From the NCBI GenBank assembly GCA_020846195.1, contig JADLEJ010000040.1:34781-98780 (forward strand): a DNA stretch of 64,000 nt. The letters are read 5' to 3'. The position numbers were made by a program, and so were the translations under genes. Positions 25,129-36,083 of this stretch are shown here, in pieces. The DNA comes from Nitrospira sp. GTDB taxonomy: Bacteria > Nitrospirota > Nitrospiria > Nitrospirales > Nitrospiraceae. How positions within the stretch are numbered: position 1 is the first letter of the stretch; the number at the start of each line of letters is the position of its first letter. Below the pieces are notes generated by a model. That model was given only the letters and a program-made list of their open reading frames with translations, was not told where the DNA came from and searched no databases.

Positions 25129-25887
25129 TTATTGAATCGCTTTGCCGAACCGGTCCCACCGGACCCACTCGGTCCATTGGCCCTGGCCGCTCCATGACCA
25201 GTAGATTCTGAACGCCTTCCCGCGGATTTTCTCCTCCCGCACATAGCCCCAGAACCGGCTGTCGAGGCTCTGATCGCGATTGTCGCCCATGACGAAATAG
25301 GATTCTTCGGGCACGGTCACCGGACCGAAATTGTCGCGGGGATTGATCGTGCTGTCGATGATACCAGGATCGATGCGTTGTGTGAACGCCCGGTCGTCGA
25401 GCAGCTGGCCGTTGACGAAAATCTGCTTGTTGCGGATCTGCACCGTGTCGCCGGGCGTGCCGACGATGCGTTTGATGAAATCCTTTTCTTCATCTTCCGG
25501 AAAGCGAAAGACGATGACATCGCCCCGCTGGGGCTTGCCGAACGGCATCACATTGGAAGACGTGTAGCAATTCACCGGCGGAAAGTTCCATTGCAGCTTG
25601 CAGTCGGTCGGCCATTGCACCCCATAGGACAACTTGCTGACGAGAATGTGATCGCCGACCAGCAGCGTGGGAATCATCGACCCGGACGGAATCTTGAACG
25701 CCTGCACGACAAAAACCCGGATGGCAAAGGCCAGCAGCATCGCGACCACAATCGCTTCGGCATATTCCCGGACAATAGACTTTCCGCTCGGACGAGCGGC
25801 CTCGGGCACAGACGTCTCGGCTGGGACTGCGTCCGGGGCAACCCCGGATACATTCTCAAGATTGGGCGGAGTCGGCTCGCTGCTCAT
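25129..25887 (-). CDS. lepB: Signal peptidase I
   Basis: A 252-residue inner-membrane serine protease that cleaves Sec and Tat signal peptides. One helix ([20 protein letters not shown]) precedes the catalytic serine motif [20 protein letters not shown]; the lysine base is in [20 protein letters not shown] with [12 protein letters not shown] after it, and [14 protein letters not shown] is the conserved box E. The N-terminal 35 residues are Pro- and Ala-rich and cytoplasmic. The start overlaps the lepA stop by 4 bp. The last codons are copied downstream toward rfaE1. Confidence 0.94.
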   Translation of the reverse strand: MSSEPTPPNLENVSGVAPDAVPAETSVPEAARPSGKSIVREYAEAIVVAMLLAFAIRVFVVQAFKIPSGSMIPTLLVGDHILVSKLSYGVQWPTDCKLQWNFPPVNCYTSSNVMPFGKPQRGDVIVFRFPEDEEKDFIKRIVGTPGDTVQIRNKQIFVNGQLLDDRAFTQRIDPGIIDSTINPRDNFGPVTVPEESYFVMGDNRDQSLDSRFWGYVREEKIRGKAFRIYWSWSGQGQWTEWVRWDRFGKAIQ

Positions 25888-27683
25888 TCATCCCCTACTT
25901 TCAACAATGCCAGGAAGGCCTCTTGCGGCACGTCCACGCTCCCCACCGACTTCATCCGTTTCTTGCCCTCTTTCTGCTTTTCCAGCAGCTTTCGTTTGCG
26001 CGAGATATCGCCACCGTAGCATTTCGCAATGACGTTCTTCTTCATCGCCCCAATGGTTTCGCGCGCAATGATCTTCGTGCCAATCGCCGCTTGAATGGCG
26101 ATCTCAAACATCTGGCGGGGGATCAGCTCCTTCATCTTTTCCGCCATCTGCCGGCCCCGATAGATCGACCGGTCACGATGGGTGATGAAGGACAATGCAT
26201 CGACCGCCTCGCCGTTGAGCAGGATGTCGAGCTTCACGAGATCGGATTCACGATAGCCGAGCAACTCATAGTCGAGCGAGGCGTATCCCTGCGTGCGCGA
26301 CTTCAGCTTGTCGTAGAAATCCAGAATCACTTCGTTGAGCGGCATCTCGTAACTGATGACCACGCGCGTCGGATCGAGAAAGTGGATATCCCGTTGAATG
26401 CCGCGCCGCTCCTGGCACAGCTTGAGGATCGCTCCCATGTAGCGCTCAGGGGTAATCACGGTCGTCAGGATGAACGGCTCCTCGAACGACTCGATGCTGC
26501 TGGGCTCCGGCAGCTCGGCGGGATTGTCGATTTCCAACACATCGCCGCTGGTCGTCAGCACGCGGTACACGACCGTGGGCGCCGTCGTAATCAGCGTGAG
26601 CCCGTACTCCCGCTCCAAGCGCTCTTGAATGATTTCCATATGCAGCAATCCAAGAAAGCCGCATCGAAAACCGAATCCCAGCGCCAGCGACGTTTCCGGC
26701 TCATAGGCAAACGACGAGTCGTTCAACCGGAGTTTCACGAGGGCATCCCGCAGATCTTCATACTTCGCCGTATCGGTCGAGTAGAGCCCGCAGAAGACCA
26801 GCGGCTTCACTTCTTTATACCCTGGGAACGGCGTGCTCGTCGGCCGCACCGCGTCGGTGAGCGTGTCGCCGATCTTGACGTCCGCCACTTCGCGCATATT
26901 CGCGCAAAGATAACCGGCCTCGCCCGTCAGCAACTGCGTCGTCTTCCCCCGTTTCGGCATGAACTTGCCGACTTCCATCACTTCGAACACACGGTCGTTG
27001 GACATCACTTTGATCTTCATGCCGGGCCGGACTTCGCCGTCGACGACGCGGATGAGCACGATGACGCCTTGGTAGTTATCGAACCAGGAATCGAAGATGA
27101 GCGCTTTCAGCGGAGCCGCAGGATCCCCCGATGGCGGCGGAATCCGCTCGATAATCGCCTCGAGGACTTCCGGCACCCCTTTGCCCTCTTTGGCGCTGAT
27201 CGGCATCGCATTGCTGGCGTCCAACTGCAAGACTTCCGAAATGGAATTCTTGGTCCCTTCAACGTCCGCGCTTGCCAAATCGATTTTATTGATGACGGGG
27301 ATAATGGCCAGATTATTCGCCATGGCCAGATTCACGTTAGCGATAGTCTGCGCCTGCACGCCCTGCGTGGCATCGACCAGCAACAGCGCGCCTTCGCAAG
27401 CTGCGAGGCTGCGCGAAACTTCATAGGTGAAATCGACGTGACCCGGCGTGTCGATCAAATGCAAATCGTACGTCTTCCCATCCTTGGCCTTGTACCGGAT
27501 GGCCACCGCATGCGCCTTGATGGTGATGCCGCGCTCCCGCTCAAGATCCATGGCATCAAGGATCTGTTCCTTGGCCTCTCGGGCGGTCACTGCGCCGGTC
27601 GCATCAAGGAGCCTGTCAGCGAGGGTCGATTTGCCGTGATCGATATGGGCGATAATTGAGAAGTTTCGTATAAGGCTTTGCAA
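25884..27683 (-). CDS. lepA: Elongation factor 4 (LepA)
   Basis: A 599-residue translational GTPase that acts on the ribosome. G motifs: [18 protein letters not shown] (G1), [16 protein letters not shown] (G3), [12 protein letters not shown] (G4) and [13 protein letters not shown] (G5). The LepA-specific C-terminal domain is present, ending [18 protein letters not shown]. Translation starts at a TTG (27683), the codon matching the family start; no ATG is near. A consensus promoter sits 30 bp upstream (27714-27742, minus). It leads the lepA-lepB-rfaE1-kdsB-pyrG run, and overlaps lepB by 4 bp. Confidence 0.95.
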   Translation of the reverse strand: MQSLIRNFSIIAHIDHGKSTLADRLLDATGAVTAREAKEQILDAMDLERERGITIKAHAVAIRYKAKDGKTYDLHLIDTPGHVDFTYEVSRSLAACEGALLLVDATQGVQAQTIANVNLAMANNLAIIPVINKIDLASADVEGTKNSISEVLQLDASNAMPISAKEGKGVPEVLEAIIERIPPPSGDPAAPLKALIFDSWFDNYQGVIVLIRVVDGEVRPGMKIKVMSNDRVFEVMEVGKFMPKRGKTTQLLTGEAGYLCANMREVADVKIGDTLTDAVRPTSTPFPGYKEVKPLVFCGLYSTDTAKYEDLRDALVKLRLNDSSFAYEPETSLALGFGFRCGFLGLLHMEIIQERLEREYGLTLITTAPTVVYRVLTTSGDVLEIDNPAELPEPSSIESFEEPFILTTVITPERYMGAILKLCQERRGIQRDIHFLDPTRVVISYEMPLNEVILDFYDKLKSRTQGYASLDYELLGYRESDLVKLDILLNGEAVDALSFITHRDRSIYRGRQMAEKMKELIPRQMFEIAIQAAIGTKIIARETIGAMKKNVIAKCYGGDISRKRKLLEKQKEGKKRMKSVGSVDVPQEAFLALLKVGDE

Positions 27684-27713
27684 ATCCTGACTCTTTTCAG
27701 AAAAAATCAGCTC

Positions 27714-27742
27714 ATTATAGTAACTGCCCGGCGGGTTGTCAA
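27714..27742 (-). promoter_or_regulatory. Consensus sigma-70-type promoter of lepA
   Basis: Minus strand: TTGACA (27737-27742), 17-bp spacer, TATAAT (27714-27719), an exact match to the bacterial housekeeping consensus. Predicted start of transcription near 27707, giving a leader of about 24 nt before the TTG start of lepA. Confidence 0.8.
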
Positions 27743-27764
27743 AGCGAAGACCGGCCCGTATAAT
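27736..27764 (+). promoter_or_regulatory. Sigma-70-type promoter of bioA
   Basis: Plus strand: TTGTCA (27736-27741), 17-bp spacer, TATAAT (27759-27764). Its -35 hexamer overlaps the -35 of the divergent lepA promoter by five of six bases. Predicted start near 27771, leader of about 65 nt to the bioA ATG. Confidence 0.75.
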
Positions 27765-27836
27765 CCGCCACGCATCCCAACATTTCGACGACTTCTAGCA
27801 TCAGCCTCCTATCGCATCGGCCCAGGCTCACGCAAC

Positions 27837-29219
27837 ATGAACAAGAAAAATCCCCGGACGAAATCCCTGGCGCGGTGGGATCGGCAATATCTCTGGCACC
27901 CCTTCACCCAGATGCAGGAATGGGAACGGGAAACTCCGCTGATTATCGAGCGCGGGAAGGGTTCGACTCTGATCGATACAGAAGGCCGGACCTATCTGGA
28001 CGGCAGCTCCTCGATCTGGGTCAACCTTCATGGGCACCGGCATCCGACGCTCGACCGGGCTATCAAGCGCCAGCTCGATAAGATCGCGCACTCCACCTTC
28101 CTCGGCCTCTCCAACCCACCGGCGATCCAACTGGCGCGCGAGCTTATCCGCCTTGCGCCGAAGGGGCTGAAACGGGTGTTCTATTCCGACAACGGCTCAA
28201 CCGCCGTGGAAGTCGCCTTGAAAATGGCCGTCCAATATTGGCAGCAGCGGCATCCCGAGGCCGGCCCCAACCAGACGTTTCTCCATCTCAAGCTGGCCTA
28301 TCACGGCGACACGATCGGAGCGATCAGCGTCGGCAACATCGAACTGTTTCACGCCAGATTCAAACCGCTTCTATTTCCAACCCTCGAGGCCGATCCCCCC
28401 TACTGTTACCGTTGTCCACTCAGCCTGACCTATCCCTCTTGCCGGATGGCCTGCCTCGATCCGATCGAACAGCTGCTCAAAACCCGGCATCGCGAGATCG
28501 CCGGATTCGTCATCGAACCGCTGGTGCAGGCCGCCGCTGGCATGATCATGGCCCCACCCGGTTATCTAAAACGCATCCGTGAGCTCTGCACCCAATATGA
28601 TGTGCTGCTCATCGCCGACGAAGTGGCGACCGGATTCGGCCGCACAGGAAAGATGTTCGCCTGCCAGCACGAGGGCGTCACTCCAGATCTGATGGCCATC
28701 AGCAAAGGCCTCACCGGCGGTTATATGCCGCTGGCCGCCACCGTGACGACTGAAGAAATCTACCGCGCGGTCCTGGGGAAGTATGAGGAGTTCAAAACAT
28801 TCTTCCACGGCCACAGCTACACCGGCAATCCGCTCGGCTGCGCCGTCGCACTGGCGAATCTCGACATCTTCCGTAAAGAAAAAACCCTGGCAAGACTGCG
28901 CCCCAAGATCGCACTCTTCACACGCCTGCTCAAGCCCCTTGCCGGCCTGCCGCTCGTGGGAGACATTCGCCAGCGCGGATTGATGGCCGGCATCGAGCTT
29001 GTGCAGAACAAGACCACGCGCGAAGCCATCCCTCTTCAAGCCCGGATCGGCCATCGCATCGCCATGGAAGCGCGCCGCCGCGGGCTCTTGCTCCGCCCCA
29101 TCGGCAATGTGATTGTCCTGATGCCGCCGCTGTCTTCATCTCAGGATCAATTATCGAGAATGGTGGAAATCTTGTCTGATTCCATAGACACTTGCACTCA
29201 TCTCGACCGAGGTACCTGA
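27837..29219 (+). CDS. bioA: Adenosylmethionine--8-amino-7-oxononanoate aminotransferase BioA
   Basis: A 460-residue class III PLP aminotransferase of biotin synthesis, using SAM as amino donor. Features: DRQYLWHPFTQMQEWERETP (the BioA-typical WHPFTQ), YLDGSSSIWVNLHGHRHPTL, FYSDNGSTAVEVALKMA, KLAYHGDTIGAISVG, LIADEVATGFGRTGKMFACQ with the PLP aspartate and the Schiff-base lysine in MAISKGLTGGYMPLAAT. The ATG at 27837 is used; an in-frame start at 27678 would lie upstream of the promoter. No other bio genes are in the window. Followed 59 bp later by lhgO. Confidence 0.95.
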   Translation: MNKKNPRTKSLARWDRQYLWHPFTQMQEWERETPLIIERGKGSTLIDTEGRTYLDGSSSIWVNLHGHRHPTLDRAIKRQLDKIAHSTFLGLSNPPAIQLARELIRLAPKGLKRVFYSDNGSTAVEVALKMAVQYWQQRHPEAGPNQTFLHLKLAYHGDTIGAISVGNIELFHARFKPLLFPTLEADPPYCYRCPLSLTYPSCRMACLDPIEQLLKTRHREIAGFVIEPLVQAAAGMIMAPPGYLKRIRELCTQYDVLLIADEVATGFGRTGKMFACQHEGVTPDLMAISKGLTGGYMPLAATVTTEEIYRAVLGKYEEFKTFFHGHSYTGNPLGCAVALANLDIFRKEKTLARLRPKIALFTRLLKPLAGLPLVGDIRQRGLMAGIELVQNKTTREAIPLQARIGHRIAMEARRRGLLLRPIGNVIVLMPPLSSSQDQLSRMVEILSDSIDTCTHLDRGT

Positions 29220-29278
29220 TGCAGCACAACGCCTTGTCTGGTAAACCCAAGCAAACAATCGAATAATGAGAGGCGCAG

Positions 29279-30478
29279 ATGGGTCCGTATGACTTTCTCG
29301 TGATCGGCGGTGGAGTAATCGGCCTGAGCATTGCCCGAGAGCTGAAGGCGCGCCATGCCGATGCCAGGATCGTGTTGATCGAAAAAGAGCCTGCCTGCGG
29401 CGCCCACGCCAGCGGCCGCAACAGCGGAGTCCTCCATGCAGGATTCTACTATTCCCCCGACAGTCTGAAGGCCAAGTTCACCAAGCTTGGGAACGAGCGG
29501 ATGACCGCCTATTGCGAGCAGAAGGGCATCCCCCTGAATCGCTGCGGCAAGCTCGTGGTGGCGAAAGATGAACGAGACCTCCCCTCCCTCGACGAGCTGG
29601 TGAAGCGCGGCCGCGCGAACGCGATTGAGATTCAGGAACTGACCGAAGCAGAAGCCAAACGGATCGAGCCGCGCGTCAAAACCTACCGGCGCGCCCTGTT
29701 CTCGCCCCGCACCTCGACCGTGAACCCATTGCACGTGGTCGACGCCATGCAGCGCGATGCCGTCCAGGAGGGAATCGAGATACGATTCGACACCGCCTAC
29801 ATCGGCCGAACCGATCAAGGCGTCCGGACCAATTCGGACACGATTGCCGCCGGCTATGTCGTCAACGCCGCGGGATTGTACGCGGACAAAATCGCCCTCG
29901 AGTATGGCTTCTCCAAACAATATCGGATTCTGCCCTTCAAAGGGCTCTATCTCTATTCAAACGAGCCGCCGGGCGCGATCCGCACCAATATCTACCCGGT
30001 CCCCGACCTGAGAAATCCGTTTCTCGGCGTGCATTTCACCATCACCGCTGACGGAAAAGCGAAGATCGGCCCCACGGCCATTCCGGCCTTCTGGCGTGAA
30101 AATTACGAAGGCCTCGGCAATTTCAAACTGAGTGAGATGATGGAGGTCGCGGGCCGTGGGCTCGGATTGCTGACCAATGCGCAATTCGACTACCGGCGTC
30201 TCGCCATGGAAGAGATCGCCAAATACTCCCGCGGCAAGATGGTCGAACTCGCCTCGGTGCTTGCCGAAGGGGTGCAGGCATCGAACTATCAGAAGTGGGG
30301 ACGGCCCGGTATTCGGGCCCAGCTGCTGGACATTACCAAGCGCAAACTTGAAATGGACTTCGTCCTAGAGGGGGACCGCCGCTCCATGCACGTCCTCAAC
30401 GCGGTCTCACCGGCCTTTACCTGCTCCCTGCCGTTCGCCGCTCACGTGTGCGATCACATCGACCAGCATCGTCGATAA
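29279..30478 (+). CDS. lhgO: L-2-hydroxyglutarate oxidase LhgO
   Basis: A 399-residue FAD protein of the DAO family. The dinucleotide fold is at the N-terminus (DFLVIGGGVIGLSIARELKA), then EKEPACGAHASGRNSGVLHAG with the LhgO-typical SGRNSGVLHAG, and KAKFTKLGNERM. The C-terminal part has FKGLYLYSNEPPGAIRTNIY and NPFLGVHFTITADGKAKIGP. It oxidises L-2-hydroxyglutarate to 2-oxoglutarate, a metabolite-repair role, passing electrons to the quinone pool. It lies after bioA and ends 1 nt from the stop of a convergent gene. Confidence 0.9.
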   Translation: MGPYDFLVIGGGVIGLSIARELKARHADARIVLIEKEPACGAHASGRNSGVLHAGFYYSPDSLKAKFTKLGNERMTAYCEQKGIPLNRCGKLVVAKDERDLPSLDELVKRGRANAIEIQELTEAEAKRIEPRVKTYRRALFSPRTSTVNPLHVVDAMQRDAVQEGIEIRFDTAYIGRTDQGVRTNSDTIAAGYVVNAAGLYADKIALEYGFSKQYRILPFKGLYLYSNEPPGAIRTNIYPVPDLRNPFLGVHFTITADGKAKIGPTAIPAFWRENYEGLGNFKLSEMMEVAGRGLGLLTNAQFDYRRLAMEEIAKYSRGKMVELASVLAEGVQASNYQKWGRPGIRAQLLDITKRKLEMDFVLEGDRRSMHVLNAVSPAFTCSLPFAAHVCDHIDQHRR

Positions 30479-30479
30479 C

Positions 30480-31277
30480 TCATCGCCGGCAAGGTATTTC
30501 AACCACGGTCCCAAGGCCGATCTTCAAGTACTCGCTGGCCGGCCGTTCCTTGAGAAACAGCTCCAGCATCCCATTGCTATTGATCACGGCATGCAGCGCA
30601 TCGGCCTGGCCTTCACGATAGTTCGCCACCAGGTTTCCAATCGGATGCCCCTCGACCAGAATCCCCGGACGGCCGGTCTCGCAGGTTTCAATCTGTGCAT
30701 GGGAAATGTTCGAGATCAGATTCCCAAAACGGTCGATGTAGACAATCTCTCCGATAATCGTTCGCGCCGTCACCTTGGGTTGAGGCCAGTTCATTCTGAC
30801 CGGATCGGAAACCAATCGTCCGAATGACGACAGCATCGCGCCCGTCGCCAGCCAGGCGGCCGCCGGAGCAAACACATCCCGTCCGTGGAACGTCGCTCCG
30901 GGTGACGGCAATCGATACTGCCGATTTTCTATTTCTCGGATTTCGACATGCGCTTCCCTATCTATAATCGGCGTCAGCACACCGTTGTCCGGCGCCACAA
31001 AATAATAGCGATCTGTTGCGACCAGGATCGGCCGCCGGTGGCTGCCGACGCCGGGATCGACCACGGCAACATGCACCGTGCCTTCTGGAAACGTCCGGTA
31101 GCAGGCTTGGAGGCAGTACGCAGCCTCGGCGATCTGATGAGGCCCAATGTCATGGGAGATGTCAACGATGCGGGCAGCGGGATGGATCGTGAGGATCACG
31201 CCCTTCATGCTGGCGACGAAATAGTCTTTGGTGCCGAAATCGGTCAGGAGGGCGATCAGTGGGATGGCCGGAGGCAC
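30480..31277 (-). CDS. SAM hydroxide adenosyltransferase (DUF62 / chlorinase-fluorinase family)
   Basis: A 265-residue protein with family signatures IALLTDFGTKDYFVASMKGV at the N-terminus, VVDPGVGSHRRPILV, the conserved FVAPDNGVLTP, TFHGRDVFAPAAAWLATG and YIDRFGNLISNIS. Family members hydrolyse SAM to adenosine and L-methionine; the halogenase loop of the rare chlorinases is not evident. The start is a GTG at 31277. It is the last gene of the long pyrimidine unit, 1 bp after greA, and converges with lhgO. Its link to pyrimidine supply is unknown. Confidence 0.88.
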   Translation of the reverse strand: MPPAIPLIALLTDFGTKDYFVASMKGVILTIHPAARIVDISHDIGPHQIAEAAYCLQACYRTFPEGTVHVAVVDPGVGSHRRPILVATDRYYFVAPDNGVLTPIIDREAHVEIREIENRQYRLPSPGATFHGRDVFAPAAAWLATGAMLSSFGRLVSDPVRMNWPQPKVTARTIIGEIVYIDRFGNLISNISHAQIETCETGRPGILVEGHPIGNLVANYREGQADALHAVINSNGMLELFLKERPASEYLKIGLGTVVEIPCRR

Positions 31278-31278
31278 G

Positions 31279-31755
31279 TCACAGTTCCTCGAACTTGATC
31301 TCCACGACTTCGTATTCCATGACTTTCGTGGGCGTCGTCACTTCGACGAAATCTCCGACCCGCTTGCCGATGAGCGCGCGGCCGACCGGCGACTGCACGG
31401 AGATTCTGTTAACCTTCATGTCGGCTTCGTCCTGGCCGACCAGCGTATATTGCCGCTTCGACTGCGACTCCTGCTCGATCACCAGCACCGTTGCGCCGAA
31501 TACCGCGGTGTCCGTCGTGCGGCCGGTCGTGTCCACCACCCGGGCCTCCGCAATTTTGGTTTCAAGCTCGGCGATGCGCGCGGCGATAAACCCCTGCCGC
31601 TCCTTGGCCGCGTCATACTCGGCATTCTCGCTCAAATCGCCATGCGCGCGGGCTTCGGCAATCGCTTCGATATTCTTCGGCCGTTCCACCTTGCGAAAAC
31701 GATCGAGTTCGGCTTTCAAGGCGTCATAGCCTTTTTGAGTAATCGGTGTCGGCAT
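31279..31755 (-). CDS. greA: Transcription elongation factor GreA
   Basis: A 158-residue Gre factor that rescues backtracked RNA polymerase. The N-terminal coiled coil (MPTPITQKGYDALKAELDRF to ENAEYDAAKERQGFIAARIA) carries the acidic tip (GDLSENAEYDAAKE) that inserts into the polymerase. The C-terminal FKBP-like domain has VLVIEQESQSKRQYTLVGQD and SPVGRALIGKRVGDFVEV. Length and order are standard. It lies 17 bp downstream of carB, so is probably co-transcribed with pyrimidine genes. Confidence 0.95.
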   Translation of the reverse strand: MPTPITQKGYDALKAELDRFRKVERPKNIEAIAEARAHGDLSENAEYDAAKERQGFIAARIAELETKIAEARVVDTTGRTTDTAVFGATVLVIEQESQSKRQYTLVGQDEADMKVNRISVQSPVGRALIGKRVGDFVEVTTPTKVMEYEVVEIKFEEL

Positions 31756-31772
31756 GCTGCAACAAACTCCTC

Positions 31773-34700
31773 TTACACCTGACTGCGATGATACTCTTGC
31801 AAAGATCGAATCGACAATTCTTTCTTAGCCAGCGCCTCGATTCCCATCGCCGCCGCCAGCGCGCCGCGCATCGTCGTATAGTACGGCACGCCCCTTTGCA
31901 AGGCTTCCCGGCGAATGGACAGTGAGTCCGTATGGGCGGAGGCCGTCCGCACGGTATTCACGACGAGCGCAACGGCCCCATTTTTAATGTGATCCACAAT
32001 ATGGGGGCGTCCTTCTTTTACTTTATTGACGGTCTCCACCTCAACCCCTTTATCTCTCAAGAAGCTGGCCGTGCCGCTGGTCGCCTGGATCTTGAACCCC
32101 AGGCTGCGCAACCGCTTCGCCACATCCCAGGCGGCGAGCTGATCGGATTCCTTCACGCTGATAAAGGCCGTCCCCACCTGAGGCAATGTAGCGCCAGCGC
32201 CGGCCTGAGACTTGGCAAACGCCCAGCCGAAATCGCTGTCGATACCCATGACTTCTCCCGTCGATTTCATTTCCGGCCCCAACAGCACATCCACCCCAGG
32301 AAACTTATTAAATGGAAACACGGCTTCCTTCACCGACAAATGCGCTGGCTGCGGCGCCGTCGTGAATCCGAGAGCTTGCAGCGATTTCCCCAGCATCACC
32401 TTCATCGCCAGCTTGGCCAGCGGAACCCCGATGGCCTTGCTCACGAACGGCACCGTGCGCGAACCCCGCGGATTCACTTCGAGCACATAGACAGTTTTGT
32501 CCTTCACGGCAAACTGCGCGTTCATCAGACCCACCACGCCCAACTCCAGCGCCAAGGCCTTCATCTGCCGCTCAATTTCACCGACAAGCACTTTATCCAA
32601 ACTATACGGCGGAAGCGAACAGGCCGAATCGCCCGAGTGCACCCCAGCTTCTTCAATATGCTCCATAATGCCGGCCACGACGACCGTCTTTCCGTCCGAA
32701 ATCGCATCGGCATCGATTTCAATCGCATCCGAGAGATACTTGTCGATCAAGACCGGATGCTTGGGCGACGCTTTCACCGCCGAACGCATGTATTCCAGCA
32801 AATCGGTTTCACCGTACACAATCTGCATCGACCGCCCACCCAGCACATAGGAGGGGCGCACCATGACCGGATAGGTAATCGTCCCCGCAATCTTCACCGC
32901 CTCCTCGACGGAACGGGCCATGCCGCTTTCAGCCTGGCGCAATCCGAGCTTGTCCAGTAAATCGCGGAACCGCTCGCGATCCTCCGCCCGGTCGATCGCC
33001 TCGGGGCTCGTCCCCAGAATTTTCACCCCAGCTTTGGACAGCGGCAATGCCAATTTCAACGGCGTCTGTCCGCCGAATTGCAGCACCACGCCAAGCGGTT
33101 GCTCGCGATGGATGATGCTCAGCACATCCTCTTCAGTGAGCGGCTCGAAGTAGAGACGATCCGACGTGTCGTAGTCGGTGCTCACCGTTTCGGGATTGCA
33201 GTTCACCATAATCGTTTCGACACCCTCTTCACGCAACGCCATCGCCGCATGCACACAGCAGTAGTCGAACTCGATCCCCTGCCCGATCCGGTTGGGGCCG
33301 CCGCCGAGAATCACGACCTTCGTGCGATCGGACGGGCGCGACTCGCATTCACGGCCATAGGTCGAATAGAGATAGGGCGTATGCGCTTCAAACTCCGCGG
33401 CGCAGGTATCCACGCGCTTATACGTCACGGTTCGAGCCGGCTTGGCGGACGCGCCCGATCTCATGCGGGCCTGCCGAACGCCGGCGCCCTCGACGCCGAG
33501 CAATTGACCGATCCGTTCATCGGAGAATCCTAATTCCTTCGCCTCCCACAACAGATCGCCGGAGAGCGCCGCAGCGGCGTTGCCCGCCTGACCGATTAAC
33601 ACCTGCTCAAAACGGATCAACTCTCGAACCTGCTCTAAAAACCACGGATCGATTTTAGTCAGCGCGAATAAGTCGTCATTCGTGAGCCCGAGCCGGATCC
33701 CGTCGGCCAGATACCACAGGCGCTCGGGCAGCGGCGTTTTCAATGTGCGCTGAACTTTCTCCAACGTCTCGGCGCGATTGAACTCGGCGGGAATGCCCCG
33801 ATCGATGCCGACCCGCGACGCCAGTCCGTTCAAGTCCAACTCTAGGGAGCGAATCGCCTTTTGCAACGACTCCTTGAATGTCCGGCCGATGGCCATCACT
33901 TCGCCCACCGACTTCATCTGCGTCGTCAGCGTCGGATCGGCCCCCTTGAATTTCTGAAAGGCGAAGCGGGGAATCTTGACCACGACATAGTCGATCGTGG
34001 GTTCGAAAGACGCCTTGGTCACACCCGTGATGTCGTTGGAAATCTCGTCCAGCGTATAGCCGATGGCCAGCTTGGCGGCGATCTTCGCAATCGGAAACCC
34101 GGTGGCCTTCGACGCCAGCGCCGAACTGCGAGAGACGCGCGGATTCATTTCGATGATAATCATTTCCCCGTTGTCGGGATTCAGGCCGAACTGAATATTC
34201 GAGCCGCCCGTATCGACGCCAATCTCGCGAATGATCCGCAGCGCCGCATCGCGCATCCGCTGGTACTCTTTGTCGGTCAGCGTCATGGCCGGCGCGACGG
34301 TGATGCTATCGCCGGTATGCACACCCATCGGATCGAGGTTTTCGATTGGACAGACGATGACCACGTTGTCCTTCAGATCCCGCATGACCTCCAGCTCGTA
34401 CTCTTTCCAGCCGATTAACGAGCGCTCGATCAAGACCTGGCTGGTTGGGCTCATCGCCAGCGCCCAATCGATGAGTTTTTCGAACTCGTCCCGATTGTAG
34501 GCAATGTTGCCGCCGGTCCCGCCCATCGTAAACGAAGGCCGGATGATGGCGGGGAACCCGACTTTCTCAAGAATCTTGGCCGCCTCGTTGCGATTGTGCG
34601 CCGTGCCGCTCTCCGGCACGTTCAGCCCGATCCGCTGCATCGCCTGCTTGAACGCTTCGCGGTCTTCGGCTTTGTGAATGGCTTCCGCCGATGCTCCGAT

Positions 34701-35045
34701 CAGCTTGACGCCATACTTCTCCAACACCCCGCGCTTTACCAACCCCATCGTCGCATTCAAGGCCGTCTGCCCGCCCATCGTCGGCAACAGCGCATCCGGG
34801 CGCTCGCGCTCAATCACCTTCTCCACCACATCCAGCGTGATCGGCTCGACATAGGTGCGGTCGGCCAACTCAGGGTCGGTCATAATCGTCGCAGGGTTGC
34901 TATTGATGAGAATGACCCGATAGCCCTCTTCCCGCAGCGCTTTGCAGGCTTGCGTACCGGAATAGTCAAACTCACAGGCCTGGCCGATCACGATCGGGCC
35001 GGATCCAATTAGCAGGATAGACTTGATATCAGTGCGTTTCGGCAT
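31773..35045 (-). CDS. carB: Carbamoyl phosphate synthase large subunit
   Basis: About 1090 residues. The start at 35045 ([20 protein letters not shown]) fits all homologues; a longer frame to 35297 is antisense-type sequence. Two tandem ATP-grasp halves are visible: [20 protein letters not shown] and later [20 protein letters not shown], each followed by an ATP-binding domain ([40 protein letters not shown]). The oligomerisation region and a C-terminal MGS-like allosteric domain ([20 protein letters not shown]) are complete. It makes carbamoyl phosphate for pyrimidines and arginine with CarA. CarA lies upstream but separated by sppA and an M48 protease. Confidence 0.96.
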   Translation of the reverse strand: MPKRTDIKSILLIGSGPIVIGQACEFDYSGTQACKALREEGYRVILINSNPATIMTDPELADRTYVEPITLDVVEKVIERERPDALLPTMGGQTALNATMGLVKRGVLEKYGVKLIGASAEAIHKAEDREAFKQAMQRIGLNVPESGTAHNRNEAAKILEKVGFPAIIRPSFTMGGTGGNIAYNRDEFEKLIDWALAMSPTSQVLIERSLIGWKEYELEVMRDLKDNVVIVCPIENLDPMGVHTGDSITVAPAMTLTDKEYQRMRDAALRIIREIGVDTGGSNIQFGLNPDNGEMIIIEMNPRVSRSSALASKATGFPIAKIAAKLAIGYTLDEISNDITGVTKASFEPTIDYVVVKIPRFAFQKFKGADPTLTTQMKSVGEVMAIGRTFKESLQKAIRSLELDLNGLASRVGIDRGIPAEFNRAETLEKVQRTLKTPLPERLWYLADGIRLGLTNDDLFALTKIDPWFLEQVRELIRFEQVLIGQAGNAAAALSGDLLWEAKELGFSDERIGQLLGVEGAGVRQARMRSGASAKPARTVTYKRVDTCAAEFEAHTPYLYSTYGRECESRPSDRTKVVILGGGPNRIGQGIEFDYCCVHAAMALREEGVETIMVNCNPETVSTDYDTSDRLYFEPLTEEDVLSIIHREQPLGVVLQFGGQTPLKLALPLSKAGVKILGTSPEAIDRAEDRERFRDLLDKLGLRQAESGMARSVEEAVKIAGTITYPVMVRPSYVLGGRSMQIVYGETDLLEYMRSAVKASPKHPVLIDKYLSDAIEIDADAISDGKTVVVAGIMEHIEEAGVHSGDSACSLPPYSLDKVLVGEIERQMKALALELGVVGLMNAQFAVKDKTVYVLEVNPRGSRTVPFVSKAIGVPLAKLAMKVMLGKSLQALGFTTAPQPAHLSVKEAVFPFNKFPGVDVLLGPEMKSTGEVMGIDSDFGWAFAKSQAGAGATLPQVGTAFISVKESDQLAAWDVAKRLRSLGFKIQATSGTASFLRDKGVEVETVNKVKEGRPHIVDHIKNGAVALVVNTVRTASAHTDSLSIRREALQRGVPYYTTMRGALAAAMGIEALAKKELSIRSLQEYHRSQV

Positions 35046-35065
35046 GCGTCCTCTACAGTGTGAAC

Positions 35066-36028
35066 CTAACTCATTTTCGGCATCGGTCCGATCAACGGCC
35101 GGTAGGGCGCAGGAGGCGGCGTCACCGGCGCACTGGGCCCCCGGTAATGCTGCATGGCTTCGGGCAGCCACGCCTCTATTTGAGAGAGACGCGTGGCATC
35201 GGACGGATGGGTGGAGAGAAACTCCGGGATCGACTGCTGCGCGCGGAAACACAACTTCCCAATCATCTGCCTTGGGCACCCGCTCATGCGCTCCCAAAAC
35301 GGCACGGCTTCGCGCGGATCGAATCCCGCCTCCGCCATCAGGCGCAGACCGATGTAGTCCGCCTCCGATTCCTGTTTGCGATTGAACGGCAGCGACACGT
35401 TCACCCCGTACGCGCCCAGCGCGCCGGCAACCGCCCCGCCGCCAGCATGGGATCCCACCGCGGCGCCGATCGCACCAAGTTGCGCGATCTGATCGATGAT
35501 ACTGCGGCTCATCCGCTCAACCCCGTGCCGCTGGAGCGCATGGGCAACCTCATGCCCCATCACCGTCGCCAGTCCAGCCTCGTTTTGGGTGTGCTTGAGG
35601 ATGCCCGTGAATATCGCAACCTTTCCGCCAGGGAGCGCAAATGCGTTCACCATCTTATCTTCGTCAATGACGGCAAACTCCCACTGATAGTCCGGCTTGT
35701 TGGCCGCTTTGGCAATCCGCTGCCCGACACGCTGCACCATCTCATTGATCTCCGCATTCTCACTCAGCCTGGCCTGCCGCAAGACTTCCCGATAGGCCTC
35801 GAGCCCGAACTGCAATTCCTTTTCTTCGGAAAAGAAAATAAGCTGATCGCGGGCCGTTCCGGGAGCCCGATAACATCCGGCCATCGCCGACAACAAGCCA
35901 ACAGCCGAGCAGACTCCCAATGCCGCATAGATTCCGGCCACGCCTCGCACTCCAAGCGCCAGCGCCGCGCGGCGCCCGACCGGAGTGGCGAGCATTTGAT
36001 CCATACTATGATCGACCTGTTGCGCCAT
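35066..36028 (-). CDS. M48-family metalloprotease, probable lipoprotein
   Basis: About 320 residues. The zinc site is [18 protein letters not shown] (HExxH), with the third ligand expected in [20 protein letters not shown]. The N-terminus has a hydrophobic stretch ending in [11 protein letters not shown], which could be a lipobox with Cys as anchor, preceded by [14 protein letters not shown]. Such proteases (BepA/LoiP type) work in the periplasm on outer-membrane or misfolded proteins. The start is uncertain: ATG at 36028 is given, while a TTG at 36040 or an ATG at 36004 are alternatives. It is embedded between sppA and carB in the pyrimidine unit. Confidence 0.87.
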   Translation of the reverse strand: MAQQVDHSMDQMLATPVGRRAALALGVRGVAGIYAALGVCSAVGLLSAMAGCYRAPGTARDQLIFFSEEKELQFGLEAYREVLRQARLSENAEINEMVQRVGQRIAKAANKPDYQWEFAVIDEDKMVNAFALPGGKVAIFTGILKHTQNEAGLATVMGHEVAHALQRHGVERMSRSIIDQIAQLGAIGAAVGSHAGGGAVAGALGAYGVNVSLPFNRKQESEADYIGLRLMAEAGFDPREAVPFWERMSGCPRQMIGKLCFRAQQSIPEFLSTHPSDATRLSQIEAWLPEAMQHYRGPSAPVTPPPAPYRPLIGPMPKMS

Positions 36029-36083
36029 GACATCGCTCAATCACATCGAACTGGGCACCGGCCTAAAACGACTTCAGCCCGCC

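Noticed and set aside
25923..27659. 578-codon plus-strand frame opposite lepA
   Set aside because: Antisense shadow in a GC-rich gene; lepA is unmistakable on the minus strand.
30470..30490. Shared terminator between convergent lhgO and the SAM-cleaving enzyme gene
   Set aside because: The stop codons are 1 nt apart and no inverted repeat with a T run is present in the junction.
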